A stretch of 5,461 bases of DNA from an uncultured Bacilli bacterium. Lineage in GTDB: Bacteria; Bacillota_I; Bacilli_A; RF39; UBA660. Position numbers and translations under genes: made by a program. Within the stretch, counting starts at the first letter, position 1. Each line of letters opens with the position of its first letter. Below, piece after piece: positions 1 through 4,824 of the stretch. The stretch spans positions 1 to 5,461 of the forward strand of contig CATKYP010000070.1 of assembly GCA_949840855.1 (NCBI GenBank), given 5' to 3'. The notes under the pieces are model-generated. The model was not told the DNA's origin, made no database searches, and saw only the letters and a list, made by a program, of their open reading frames with translations.

Positions 1-56
1 ATTAATAAAAACAATGATAGGAAAAAAGATAAAAAATAAACTACTTTTCTATTCAT
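1..56 (-). CDS. N-terminal fragment of an unidentified exported or membrane protein (partial, runs off left edge)
   Basis: Read on the minus strand, an ATG at 56-54 opens a frame that stays open to the window edge and encodes MNRKVVYFLSFFLSLFLL (18 residues). A GAGGAG ribosome binding site lies at 68-63 with a 6-base gap to the ATG, which makes this a convincing start despite the small amount of coding sequence. The short basic N-terminus (Arg3, Lys4) followed by an uninterrupted hydrophobic run is what a signal peptide or first transmembrane helix looks like, so the product is probably exported or membrane-bound. Nothing more can be said about function because the body of the gene is outside the window. 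The gene diverges from the choloylglycine-hydrolase-family gene at 346 and the two share a 289-bp upstream region. The start is well supported; the identity is unknown. Confidence 0.7.
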   Translation of the reverse strand, partial: MNRKVVYFLSFFLSLFLL

Positions 57-90
57 ATTGAACTCCTCTACATTTAATTATATATAATAT

Positions 91-96
91 ATTATA
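91..96 (-). promoter_or_regulatory. Candidate -10 box for the left-edge minus-strand gene
   Basis: On the minus strand this reads TATAAT, a perfect sigma-A type -10 box, about 23 bases upstream of the GAGGAG ribosome binding site at 68-63. At the expected -35 position, 17 bases further upstream, the sequence is AAACTA, a poor match. In DNA this AT-rich a lone -10 hexamer can occur by chance, so support comes mainly from its position ahead of a good ribosome binding site. Confidence 0.35.
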
Positions 97-184
97 CTAA
101 ATCAAGAAACCATTAGTTTATTCGCTTAACATTTAGTCAACTATCAGTAGAATTTACATCTTAAACTATTATAATTATAGAAAC

Positions 185-213
185 TTGAAAATAATTTTCT
201 AAACCAGTATAGT
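185..213 (+). promoter_or_regulatory. Candidate sigma-A promoter for the choloylglycine-hydrolase-family gene
   Basis: TTGAAA at 185-190 and TATAGT at 208-213 are separated by exactly 17 bases, each close to the vegetative consensus. Transcription would start near 220 and leave a leader of about 125 bases before the ATG at 346. That leader contains the dyad at 296-321. Part of this element (ACTTGAAAATAATT ... AAACCAGTATA) recurs at 2325-2351, upstream of gpsA. Confidence 0.4.
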
Positions 214-295
214 CAAAAAAATTGTAATATGCTATCAATAACTTATTAAGTAGATACCTATAAAAATGTGTTTTAGCCAATAATTATATATTAAA

Positions 296-321
296 ATTCA
301 TAACAATATATTATTATGAAT
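296..321 (+). promoter_or_regulatory. 26-bp dyad, possible operator in the hydrolase leader
   Basis: ATTCATAACAATA (296-308) is followed directly by TATTATTATGAAT (309-321), its reverse complement at 12 of 13 positions. There is no spacer. The dyad ends about 12 bases before the ribosome binding site of the hydrolase gene at 346. Its length and placement fit a repressor operator. A protein-binding role is inferred; the absence of a loop and the lack of a T-run argue against a terminator. Confidence 0.35.
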
Positions 322-345
322 AACCTTTAATAGAGGGAGAAGATT

Positions 346-1326
346 ATGTGTACAGCGATTTCATTAATAACTAAACAAAATGAGGTAATTTTTGGTAGAA
401 CAATGGATTTTAATTATGAGTTTGATTTAGAAGCATACATTATTCCTAAAAATTATAAATATAGTGGAGAATATTTAAACAATAGCTATTATACAAAATA
501 TGCTTTTATATGTACAGGACAACCAACAGGAAGACTTCTTGCAGCTGATGGTATGAACGAAAAAGGTCTAGGAGTAGCTGCCCTTTATTTTCCAGGATAT
601 GCTTACTTTAAAGATAAAAAGTCACCAAATAAGTTATCTATTACTAGTATTGAATTAGTAAACTATTTACTAAGTAATTGTAAAGATGTAAGAGATATAA
701 TTTCATTAGCCCCAATACTTGAAATAATAGGAGTTCCAGATCCAGTTACAAATCAGATTACACCACTTCACTGGATAGCAACTGATAAAACTGGAAAAAG
801 CATTGTAATAGAAAGTACAAAAGAAGGACTACAAATTCTAAACAACCCAGTAGGCGTTTTAACCAATAGTCCAAACTTTTCTTGGCACTATACCAATTTG
901 CGCAATTATATGATGATTAGTCCAGAATCTCCAGAATCGAAAGAATGGGGAGACTTAACCTTAAAAGCATTAAGTAAAGGAACTGGTTCTTATGGACTAC
1001 CAGGTGATTATACATCACCTTCTAGATTTGTACGTATTACTTTTGCTAAAAAATTTATGAAGTTACCAAATACAAAAGAAGAAACTATAATTGCATGTTT
1101 TAATATTATGAAATTAGTAACTATTCCTAAAGGTATTGTAATTGCAAACAATAATAATCCAGAATATACTCAATATACAAATTTTATGAATCTAAATACA
1201 GGGAGTTATTATTTTACTAGCTATTACAATAATGAAATAAAGTGTGCAAATATCAAAGATAATCAATCGAAAGAAGTTCTTTTTTTAGGAAAAATAAAAA
1301 GTTATTCACAGCCTAAACATATATAA
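346..1326 (+). CDS. Choloylglycine hydrolase family protein (linear amide C-N hydrolase), penicillin V acylase-like
   Basis: This is an Ntn-hydrolase that cleaves linear amide bonds such as those in conjugated bile salts or penicillin V. There is no signal peptide, so it should act in the cytoplasm. Removal of Met1 exposes the nucleophile Cys2 (MCTAIS). Other family catalytic residues are visible: Arg18 and Asp21 in GRTMDF, Asn174 in VLTNSPNF, and Arg227 in GLPGDYTSPSRFVR. The 326-residue length is normal. The residue aligned with Asn82 of Clostridium bile salt hydrolase is Tyr81 (AALYFPGY), as in Lysinibacillus (Bacillus) sphaericus penicillin V acylase. The segment VTIPKGIV also resembles the acylase rather than the VRG pattern of bile salt hydrolases. 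GAGGGAGA at 333-340 is a strong ribosome binding site that fixes the ATG. The gene stands alone, divergent from the left-edge gene. Family assignment is firm; the substrate is uncertain, and a gut organism's enzyme could be a bile salt hydrolase, a penicillin V acylase, or hydrolyse other N-acyl amides. Confidence 0.95.
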   Translation: MCTAISLITKQNEVIFGRTMDFNYEFDLEAYIIPKNYKYSGEYLNNSYYTKYAFICTGQPTGRLLAADGMNEKGLGVAALYFPGYAYFKDKKSPNKLSITSIELVNYLLSNCKDVRDIISLAPILEIIGVPDPVTNQITPLHWIATDKTGKSIVIESTKEGLQILNNPVGVLTNSPNFSWHYTNLRNYMMISPESPESKEWGDLTLKALSKGTGSYGLPGDYTSPSRFVRITFAKKFMKLPNTKEETIIACFNIMKLVTIPKGIVIANNNNPEYTQYTNFMNLNTGSYYFTSYYNNEIKCANIKDNQSKEVLFLGKIKSYSQPKHI

Positions 1327-1558
1327 AAAAATTAATATTATTGCTTTTACTTTAATTAAATAATAAAATGGTATAGACTGTACATAATTCATAATAACCT
1401 TTTTATAGTAAATAGGAATATCAAACAAAAGAAAATAAATGATTAGGATTCTAAATTTATATTTAAGTAGGGTTATATTTACGAATGTATAAGAAATAAA
1501 ATTCTTTCCTCTTATTAGTTATTTTCTATAAAAGGAATGACAAAGATAACCATTACAG

Positions 1559-1589
1559 TTATATTTTCTTTTATGATAAGAAAATATAA
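1559..1589. repeat. Perfect 12-bp inverted repeat (hairpin) in intergenic DNA
   Basis: TTATATTTTCTT (1559-1570) and its exact reverse complement AAGAAAATATAA (1578-1589) flank a 7-base loop, TTATGAT. The stem is A/T apart from two G-C pairs. No T-run follows on either strand, so it is not a standard intrinsic terminator. It could be an operator, an RNA hairpin or a chance palindrome in AT-rich DNA. Confidence 0.45.
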
Positions 1590-1629
1590 AATAGGCTTAT
1601 AATTAGTCAGCAATTTCATTAGTTTAAGA

Positions 1630-1635
1630 TATAAT
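1630..1635 (+). promoter_or_regulatory. Candidate -10 box upstream of the helix-turn-helix gene
   Basis: TATAAT is a perfect -10 hexamer. At 17-bp spacing the -35 position (1607-1612) reads TCAGCA, a 3 of 6 match to TTGACA. It would give a leader of about 65 bases to the ATG at 1707. This is weak support on its own. Confidence 0.25.
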
Positions 1636-1706
1636 AGAATATCTTATGTAGTTTCTGAATTTGACGACATTGGATAGGGCAGATTTAAATATCATTGAAA
1701 GAATAG

Positions 1707-1961
1707 ATGCTTTTGAAGTTTAAACTGACTGATTATAATACAAATGATATTATTCGCATTATTAGGGAATGGACTGATCTTGATCGAAGTACTCTTGGGA
1801 AAAATATTAATAAATCAGAACATACAATAAAGAATTACGAAATAGGAAAAAGTAATTATACAGTTCTTTTTTTCAATTATATAAATCGAAAACTATGGTC
1901 CTATTTCATATGTGGACTGCAGTGGCTTTTTTCAAGTGCTACTGGAAATGTTTTAATATGA
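1707..1961 (+). CDS. Small helix-turn-helix (XRE-like) DNA-binding protein, 3' end atypical, possibly a decaying gene
   Basis: Residues 12-60 look like a Cro/C1-type (XRE) helix-turn-helix: a first helix (NDIIRIIREWTD), a second helix (DRSTLGKNI), and a recognition region with the hallmark TIKNYEIGKSNYTV. Such proteins bind operator DNA and often act as small autoregulators or antitoxins. The last 24 residues (Leu-Trp-Ser-Tyr onward) do not look like the short polar end usual for these proteins. Shifting one base at about 1893 gives Arg-Lys-Tyr-Gly at the junction, reminiscent of relatives, and ends at a TAA at 1954-1956. An in-frame TAG at 1704-1706 directly precedes the ATG, so the frame cannot extend upstream. 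The ribosome binding site is poor (GAAAG at 1697-1701). The helix-turn-helix call is reasonable; whether an intact protein is made is doubtful. No toxin partner is visible. Confidence 0.55.
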   Translation: MLLKFKLTDYNTNDIIRIIREWTDLDRSTLGKNINKSEHTIKNYEIGKSNYTVLFFNYINRKLWSYFICGLQWLFSSATGNVLI

Positions 1962-2019
1962 AAAGTAAGAATTTTTTTGAGTACCATCCCATAAAGTTTT
2001 TAAATTTATTCAAGCAACA

Positions 2020-2048
2020 GAAAAAGCGCAAATCTAAAGCGCTTTTTC
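2020..2048 (-). terminator. Bidirectional rho-independent terminator shared by tRNA-Trp and the helix-turn-helix gene
   Basis: GAAAAAGCGC (2020-2029) and GCGCTTTTTC (2039-2048) form a perfect 10-bp stem around a 9-base loop. The stem has a GC-rich core and runs of five A and five T, so it presents a U-tract on either strand. It lies between convergent genes: 60 bases beyond the 3' end of the minus-strand tRNA and 58 bases beyond the plus-strand helix-turn-helix gene. Confidence 0.85.
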
Positions 2049-2108
2049 TAAATTATATATTACAGCAAACCTTTCTAAAAAGAAGTAAAAGTTCGCTTGA
2101 GTATCAAA

Positions 2109-2182
2109 TGGCAGGGGATAAGTGAATCGAACACTTAACTAAAGTTTTGGAGACTCCTATTATACCATTTAACTAATCCCCT
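2109..2182 (-). tRNA. trnW: tRNA-Trp (anticodon CCA)
   Basis: On the minus strand the sequence folds into a complete 74-base cloverleaf. The acceptor arm AGGGGAT pairs perfectly with ATCCCCT, followed by discriminator G and an encoded CCA. The D arm is GTTA/TAAT with loop AATGGTA. The anticodon arm GGAGT/ACTTT encloses the loop CTCCAAA, giving anticodon CCA. The variable loop is AGTT, and the T arm AAGTG/CACTT encloses TTCGATT. The AGGGG start, CTCCAAA loop and G discriminator are typical of bacterial tRNA-Trp. It reads UGG only, in line with the TGG-only Trp codons in this window. It is transcribed convergently to the helix-turn-helix gene, ends in the terminator at 2020-2048, and no other tRNA is adjacent. 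Confidence 0.96.
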
Positions 2183-2205
2183 AAATATAATTTACAAAAC
2201 TAAAT

Positions 2206-2236
2206 ACTATATCATAATTTGAATTAAAAATGTAAA
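2206..2236 (-). promoter_or_regulatory. Candidate promoter of tRNA-Trp
   Basis: On the minus strand TTTACA (2236-2231) and TATAGT (2211-2206) precede the tRNA, with the -10 box 23 bases from the mature 5' end. The 19-base spacer is longer than ideal. An overlapping TATGAT would give a 14-base spacer instead. A promoter must lie near here because the tRNA is isolated, but the exact boxes are uncertain. Confidence 0.35.
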
Positions 2237-2324
2237 AATTAATATAACATAAATTCTTGTGACTAATTAGTATGAATTTCAACTTTGATGGATTTATAAT
2301 TATAATCATCCCAATATACATAGG

Positions 2325-2351
2325 ACTTTAAAATAATTCGAAACCAGTATA
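2325..2351 (+). repeat. Second copy of a promoter-like intergenic motif
   Basis: ACTTTAAAATAATT-CG-AAACCAGTATA matches 183-211 (ACTTGAAAATAATT-TTCT-AAACCAGTATA) except for one substitution and the variable 2 versus 4 bases in the middle. Here the promoter-like hexamers TTTAAA (2327-2332) and TATATA (2348-2353) are only 15 apart, so this copy may be a weak promoter or a shared regulator site. It sits about 155 bases before gpsA. Confidence 0.35.
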
Positions 2352-2476
2352 TATAAGGAAATATCACTTAACATATTATTAATTAAAACATATCTAAATT
2401 ACTACTAAAGTATAGCATAATTGTATATAAGTTTCAATACACAATTTGCGATAAATAGAAAAATGTGCTATTCTAG

Positions 2477-2482
2477 TATAAT
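2477..2482 (+). promoter_or_regulatory. -10 box of the gpsA promoter
   Basis: TATAAT is a perfect -10 hexamer 11 bases before the AGAGGTGA ribosome binding region. This gives a very short leader of roughly 20 bases. No good -35 hexamer is present at 17-bp spacing (AATAGA at 2454-2459), so the promoter is only partly supported. Confidence 0.45.
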
Positions 2483-2507
2483 AAAGTAAGCAGAGGTGAT
2501 TAATTTT

Positions 2508-3473
2508 ATGAGAATAGGAATACTAGGAGCTGGAGCATATGCAATGGCTATAAGCAGTATTTTAGACAATAATAACCATGAATTAACTATGTGGACAGAG
2601 TTTGTAGATGAAGCAGAAGCATTAAAAAGTACAAGAAAAAATGATAAAAAAATGCCAGGCTTTACATTGCCAGAAAAAATCAATATTACAACTGATCTGG
2701 AGAAATCAATAATTAATAAGGATTTAATAATCTTAGCTATTCCAACACAGTTTCTAGATACAGTATGTAAAAAGATGAAATCATATATAAATAATAATAA
2801 AATATTAATAACATCAAAAGGAATAGACCAAAAAACGGGATTTTTAGTAGATAAAATAATAAGAACAAATTTAAATACAGAAAATATAGCAATATTAAGT
2901 GGACCAACATTTGCAATAGATATACCTAAAAAGAGTCAAATTGGTTTATCAATTGCAAGTTCAAACAAAGAAACTGAAAGTCTAATAAAAGAAATATTTG
3001 ATAATGAGTATGTAAATTTAGATTATACCAAAGATATAATCGGAACAGAACTTTGTGGTGCTGTAAAGAACATTTATGCTATAGTAATGGGACTTTTAGA
3101 GGGATTAGAATGCAATGAATCGACAAAAGCCTTTTTTATGACAGAAATAATTAAAGAAACTAAAGAGTTAATTAATTTATTTGGAGGAACAGAAGAAACT
3201 ATTTTAACATATGCCTCTATTGGAGATATATTTCTAACTTGCAATTCTAAAAGTAGTAGGAATTATTCATTTGGTACATTATTAGGAGATAAACAAAATA
3301 AATTAAAATCTAAAAAGTATTTAGAAGAAACAACTGTAGAAGGTGTATACACTCTAAGGTCGATGAAAAAAATATTACAGGCACAAAATAAAAGTTTTAA
3401 GATTATAGATACAATATATGAAATAATAGAAAATGAGCAAGAACCAACAAAAATACTAAAAATATTTAAATAA
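2508..3473 (+). CDS. gpsA: Glycerol-3-phosphate dehydrogenase [NAD(P)+]
   Basis: GpsA reduces dihydroxyacetone phosphate to sn-glycerol 3-phosphate in the cytoplasm, supplying the backbone for phospholipid synthesis. Starting at ATG 2508 the protein has 321 residues, close to the family norm. The N-terminal Rossmann nucleotide loop is GAGAYAMA (residues 7-14). Further family signatures follow: SKGID with Lys104, SGPTFA (131-136), CGAVKNIYAI with the catalytic Lys187, IGDIFLTC with Asp240, SSRNYSFG with Arg251-Asn252, and VEGVYTL near 278. A GTG at 2496 would add four residues, but it lies inside the AGAGGTGA ribosome binding site. That site is 8 bases from the ATG, so the ATG is preferred. 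The third Rossmann position is Ala12 where Gly is more common. No terminator is evident before the next gene, so read-through is possible. Identification is firm. Confidence 0.96.
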   Translation: MRIGILGAGAYAMAISSILDNNNHELTMWTEFVDEAEALKSTRKNDKKMPGFTLPEKINITTDLEKSIINKDLIILAIPTQFLDTVCKKMKSYINNNKILITSKGIDQKTGFLVDKIIRTNLNTENIAILSGPTFAIDIPKKSQIGLSIASSNKETESLIKEIFDNEYVNLDYTKDIIGTELCGAVKNIYAIVMGLLEGLECNESTKAFFMTEIIKETKELINLFGGTEETILTYASIGDIFLTCNSKSSRNYSFGTLLGDKQNKLKSKKYLEETTVEGVYTLRSMKKILQAQNKSFKIIDTIYEIIENEQEPTKILKIFK

Positions 3474-3478
3474 CAATA

Positions 3479-3506
3479 TTGTGTAAAATAAAATAAGTGT
3501 TATACT
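3479..3506 (+). promoter_or_regulatory. Candidate promoter for the DUF308 membrane-protein gene group
   Basis: TTGTGT (3479-3484) and TATACT (3501-3506) are 16 bases apart, with a perfect TATAAT directly after at 3507-3512. Transcription would start near 3515, about 50 bases before the ATG at 3566. It lies just behind the gpsA stop codon, so the following group may have its own start as well as receiving read-through. Confidence 0.4.
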
Positions 3507-3565
3507 TATAATAAGAAAGTAGCAATAAGATATAATCAATAAAATTAAAAAATAAGGAGAAGAAA

Positions 3566-4300
3566 ATGCAAAAATTAATAAAATCTTTTTATAAATCATC
3601 TTTAGTAACATCAATAATATTACTTGTAGTAGGTCTTCTATTACTATTCAAATCAGATGATACAATAATTGCTCTATCATATATAATAGCAGGGATATTA
3701 CTTGTTTTGGGAATAATAGCAGTAATCAATTTCTTTAGAGAGAGCAGTATGAATCCATTTAATGATTTAAATATTGTGTATGGTATAGTAACTATAATAC
3801 TTGGGATATTAATAATTAGTAATCCAATGGCAATTGCAACAGTTATTCCATTTGTAGTAGGCTTAGTAATATTAATAAGCAGCTCTATAAAACTTGCATA
3901 TTCCATAGAATTAAAAGATAATGAAGATGAAGTCTGGAAACCAACTTTAATAATGGCTGCTATAAGTTCATTATGTGGTATATTAATACTATTCAATCCA
4001 TTTAAGACAAGTGTTATAGTATTTAAAATAATAGGTATATTTATAATAGTATATGCCATATTAGATATTATATCTATATATCAAATAAAGAGAAGTTTTA
4101 AAACTATAAAAAATGATCTAGAAAAAATAGAAGATGTAACAATAGAAGCAGAAGTAATAGAAGAAAAAGAATCATCTGAAGCTAAGCCAGAAGAAAAGAG
4201 CAAATCAGAAAGTAAAACAAAAACTAGAAAAAGAAGAAAAAACAATAAAACTAAAGAAAATAATAAAAAAGACAAAGAGAATAATACAAAGGACAAATAG
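3566..4300 (+). CDS. DUF308 (HdeD-like) six-helix membrane protein with long charged C-terminal tail
   Basis: This 244-residue protein has six hydrophobic segments at about 12-28, 33-56, 68-86, 88-114, 125-143 and 146-172. The repeated pattern of paired helices with a Gly-Ile-Leu core and an Asn-Pro turn (SNPMAI, FNPFKT) is typical of the DUF308/HdeD family of inner-membrane proteins. HdeD is linked to acid resistance in Escherichia coli, but most members have no known function. Residues 173-244 form a soluble tail, acidic first (IEEKESSEAKPEEK) and then strongly basic and Asn-rich, likely disordered and cytoplasmic by the positive-inside rule. AAGGAGAAG at 3554-3562 is a strong ribosome binding site. 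The stop codon lies within the ribosome binding site of the next small gene, so the two are probably translationally coupled. Family assignment is good; function is unknown. Confidence 0.85.
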   Translation: MQKLIKSFYKSSLVTSIILLVVGLLLLFKSDDTIIALSYIIAGILLVLGIIAVINFFRESSMNPFNDLNIVYGIVTIILGILIISNPMAIATVIPFVVGLVILISSSIKLAYSIELKDNEDEVWKPTLIMAAISSLCGILILFNPFKTSVIVFKIIGIFIIVYAILDIISIYQIKRSFKTIKNDLEKIEDVTIEAEVIEEKESSEAKPEEKSKSESKTKTRKRRKNNKTKENNKKDKENNTKDK

Positions 4301-4312
4301 GTGATGTAAAAT

Positions 4313-4483
4313 ATGAATTATTTTTTTGAAATATTAACACTTAGTGGACAATTACAAGAGATTAATGATAAATTTAATGCTTGGACTGATAAGTTAACAA
4401 GTAATGGTATAGGAGCAAGTGCTATTACTGTAGTATTTTTTATAGTAGTTTGCCTTTCTGTTGTAGGGTTTTCTAAAAAATAG
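4313..4483 (+). CDS. 56-residue single-span membrane protein, function unknown
   Basis: This short gene encodes 56 residues beginning MNYFFEILTLSGQLQEINDK and ending VGFSKK. An amphipathic, mostly polar stretch (about 12-30, LQEINDKFNAWTDKL) precedes one transmembrane segment at about 36-53 (ASAITVVFFIVVCLSVVG) with a terminal Lys-Lys. The charge bias suggests the C-terminus faces the cytoplasm and the N-terminus is outside. The ribosome binding site AGGTGAT (4299-4305) lies 7 bases before the ATG and overlaps the TAG stop of the DUF308 gene, which strongly supports real, coupled translation. The stop is itself embedded in the next gene's ribosome binding site. I do not recognise a family. 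A role alongside the DUF308 protein is inferred only from the gene order. Confidence 0.75.
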   Translation: MNYFFEILTLSGQLQEINDKFNAWTDKLTSNGIGASAITVVFFIVVCLSVVGFSKK

Positions 4484-4492
4484 GTAATGAGC

Positions 4493-4708
4493 ATGAAAAA
4501 AAAGGATGAAGAAATAGAACTATTAGAACCTATAAAAAACAAGGAAAATTTAATGCATAATAATAGTAATACTAAAAAACAAAAAACAAAAAAAATAAAA
4601 GAAGAAAAACAAACAGATAATAATTCTAAAGAATATTTTTGTATCATAATTTTGACAATAACAGTTATAATTATAATAACTACTATGATACTAAAAAGGA
4701 TAAATTAA
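4493..4708 (+). CDS. 71-residue lysine-rich tail-anchored membrane protein, function unknown
   Basis: From ATG 4493 the protein has 71 residues. The first 47 or so are highly charged and Lys/Asn/Glu-rich with no predicted fold. They are followed by a hydrophobic segment at about 48-67 (EYFCIIILTITVIIIITTMI) and a basic end, LKRIN. This is a tail-anchored layout with the charged region probably cytoplasmic. An in-frame ATG at 4487 is possible but is too close to the AGGTAA ribosome binding site (4482-4487), so 4493 is preferred. It follows the 56-residue gene by 9 bases and closes the group at the terminator at 4717. Its composition resembles the charged tail of the DUF308 protein. I do not recognise a family; the frame is supported by spacing, ribosome binding site and terminator. 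Confidence 0.7.
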   Translation: MKKKDEEIELLEPIKNKENLMHNNSNTKKQKTKKIKEEKQTDNNSKEYFCIIILTITVIIIITTMILKRIN

Positions 4709-4716
4709 TAGATATT

Positions 4717-4747
4717 AGAAATACTGATAGTATTTCTTTTCCTTTTT
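4717..4747 (+). terminator. Rho-independent terminator ending the DUF308 gene group
   Basis: AGAAATACT (4717-4725) and AGTATTTCT (4729-4737) form a perfect 9-bp stem around the 3-base loop GAT. TTTCCTTTTT follows as a U-rich tail. It starts 8 bases after the last stop codon of the group. Confidence 0.85.
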
Positions 4748-4774
4748 ATAATAACTAAGTCATAAAACATAAAT

Positions 4775-4803
4775 TTGCTTAAATCAAAAAAAAAAGTTAT
4801 AAT
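4775..4803 (+). promoter_or_regulatory. Sigma-A type promoter for the DUF402 phosphatase gene
   Basis: TTGCTT (4775-4780) and a perfect TATAAT (4798-4803) have the ideal 17-base spacer, which contains a long A-run. Transcription would begin near 4810, just before the GAGGT ribosome binding site at 4814-4818. With terminators on both sides, the downstream gene forms its own transcription unit. Confidence 0.65.
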
Positions 4804-4824
4804 AGAAATAGACGAGGTACAAAT

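Larger units (their letters stand above)
1327..1706. other. 380-bp intergenic region with no recognisable gene
   Basis: No reading frame here has a credible start with a ribosome binding site. No clear rho-independent terminator follows the hydrolase gene. What it does hold is a perfect 12-bp inverted repeat at 1559-1589 and a TATAAT hexamer at 1630-1635. Immediately before the helix-turn-helix gene (about 1659-1721) an open stretch in another frame reads LTTLDRADLNIIERIDAFEV. It lacks a start and I do not call it. Confidence 0.5.
2183..2507. other. 325-bp intergenic region between tRNA-Trp and gpsA
   Basis: These genes diverge, so both promoters should lie here. I see no credible small coding frame and no recognised riboswitch. 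It carries the tRNA promoter candidate (2206-2236), a copy of the ACTT-AAAATAATT-AAACCAGTATA motif (2325-2351) that also lies upstream of the hydrolase gene, and the gpsA -10 box (2477-2482). Confidence 0.5.

Noticed and set aside
319..1402. AATAACCTTT shared at 319-328 and 1393-1402
   Set aside because: Ten matching bases without flanking similarity are expected by chance in DNA of this composition.
1659..1721. Open stretch reading LTTLDRADLNIIERIDAFEV ahead of the helix-turn-helix gene
   Set aside because: It has no start with a ribosome binding site and overlaps the next gene's start in another frame. It may be a remnant, but the signal is too short to call.
1895..2125. 76-residue open frame on the plus strand
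   Set aside because: It runs through the perfect terminator hairpin at 2020-2048 and into the tRNA-Trp gene, has no ribosome binding site and resembles no protein family.
1707..2182. Remnant of an integrated element next to the 3' end of tRNA-Trp
   Set aside because: A helix-turn-helix gene beside a tRNA 3' end suggested integration, but I found no direct repeat of the tRNA 3' end, no integrase and no other element genes.
2241..2476. Riboswitch or T-box leader upstream of gpsA
   Set aside because: No conserved aptamer core, T-box sequence or leader terminator is visible, and the -10 box at 2477-2482 implies a very short leader.
3589..4296. Minus-strand open frames under the DUF308 gene
   Set aside because: They are antisense to a well-supported membrane protein gene and their hydrophobic or Ser/Leu-rich composition mirrors it.
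4318..4647. 109-residue minus-strand open frame rich in Ser, Phe and Leu
   Set aside because: It is the reverse complement of the two small plus-strand genes, whose ribosome binding sites, spacing and terminator are convincing. Its composition follows from the Lys/Asn codons opposite.
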